A DNA stretch of 64,000 bases from Deltaproteobacteria bacterium (GTDB lineage: Bacteria > Myxococcota_A > Polyangia > Nannocystales > Nannocystaceae): contig JADJEE010000002.1 in the NCBI GenBank assembly GCA_016709225.1, positions 1,364,001-1,428,000 of the forward strand. Reading direction: 5' to 3'. The stretch's first letter is position 1, and every line of letters begins with the position of its first letter. This document shows positions 63,833-64,000 of this stretch, in pieces. A model generated the notes under the pieces. That model ran no database searches. It had not been told where the DNA came from and worked only from the letters and a program-made list of their open reading frames with translations. A program made the translations under genes and the position numbers.

Positions 63833-64000
63833 ATGGCACAGAGCGGCGGACGATTCGGCAAAGATCACGAGTTCTACAAGCCGTACGAAGACCTCCACCT
63901 CTCGGTCGGGGCCTTCGACGGCGGCCAGTGCGTCGGCGCGCACGAGTACTACTACAAGCAACGCGACTCCTGCTCGTATCGCTGGCAGGCGGTCCACCGC
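63833..64000 (+). CDS. unknown T6SS-region gene, 5' fragment
   Basis: 56 codons before the window end, starting ATG 63833 five bases after the previous stop. Text AQSGGRFGKDHEFYKPYEDL and VGAFDGGQCVGAHEYYYKQR is aromatic-rich and hydrophilic; no family recognised. Spacing suggests the same operon as the T6SS accessory genes. Confidence 0.6.
   Translation, partial: MAQSGGRFGKDHEFYKPYEDLHLSVGAFDGGQCVGAHEYYYKQRDSCSYRWQAVHR

Overview
The window is very GC-rich (visibly about 70% or more) and tightly packed, with many ATGA/GTGA start-stop overlaps. Its gene content fits a predatory or soil member of the Myxococcota (Polyangia/Nannocystales-like). Signs of this are many secreted lipoproteins with Ser/Thr/Gly linkers, VCBS/FG-GAP propellers, DUF4215 Cys-rich repeats, a MYXO-CTERM-like C-terminus, a Ser/Thr kinase fused to TPRs, a paired DUF1592/DUF1552 locus and type VI secretion accessory genes. 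The genus cannot be fixed from the sequence alone. I saw no rRNA, tRNA, CRISPR array or replication origin.

Layout. 1-11.8 kb: mixed housekeeping (prmC, hemE) and cell-surface genes (archaemetzincin-like protease, TPR protein, VCBS and Cys-rich lipoproteins). 11.9-18.0 kb: an NtrY/NtrC-type two-component pair divergent from a MacB-like ABC exporter; a good sigma-54 promoter match (14796-14812) lies just before the exporter, so the pair probably controls it. 18.2-22.1 kb: a secreted metzincin, a beta-rich surface protein and a DUF493-lpoB-COG3014 envelope operon. 22.1-28.1 kb: an RND efflux adaptor and pump, then a hybrid histidine kinase. 28.3-32.1 kb: a zinc alcohol dehydrogenase, an EI24-like membrane protein, a divergent pyrophosphatase and a TerB-like protein.

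32.1-38.2 kb is an accessory, decaying island with visibly lower GC. It holds a VCBS lipoprotein gene broken by an exact 26-bp tandem duplication, a second degraded lipoprotein gene preceded by a copy of the first one's 130-bp leader, two further tandem repeats, a MYXO-CTERM-like secreted protein, a frameshifted PIN toxin with its small partner, and abutting remnants of IS481- and ISL3-type transposases.

38.4-50.3 kb: a polytopic membrane protein, an ECF sigma factor overlapping a transmembrane anti-sigma-like protein whose outer domain is a beta-lactamase/PBP fold lacking all three catalytic motifs, a lipoprotein translationally coupled to a Ser/Thr kinase-TPR protein, and a large anchored acidic protein. 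50.4-59.3 kb: an aminotransferase, ychF, a TetR regulator, a thiol/peroxide operon (Cys-less glutaredoxin-like, YkgJ, bcp) and the DUF1592-DUF1552 pair followed by a terminator-like hairpin. 59.4 kb to the end: a run of type VI secretion accessory genes (DUF6484, DUF2169, DUF4150/PAAR-like, TIGR02270-like, thiolase-fold protein without its Cys) that runs off the window.

The least ordinary items are the sigma/anti-sigma pair with a dead penicillin-binding-type sensor, the decay island with its duplication-caused frameshift and duplicated leader, and the recurrence of enzyme folds that have lost catalytic residues.
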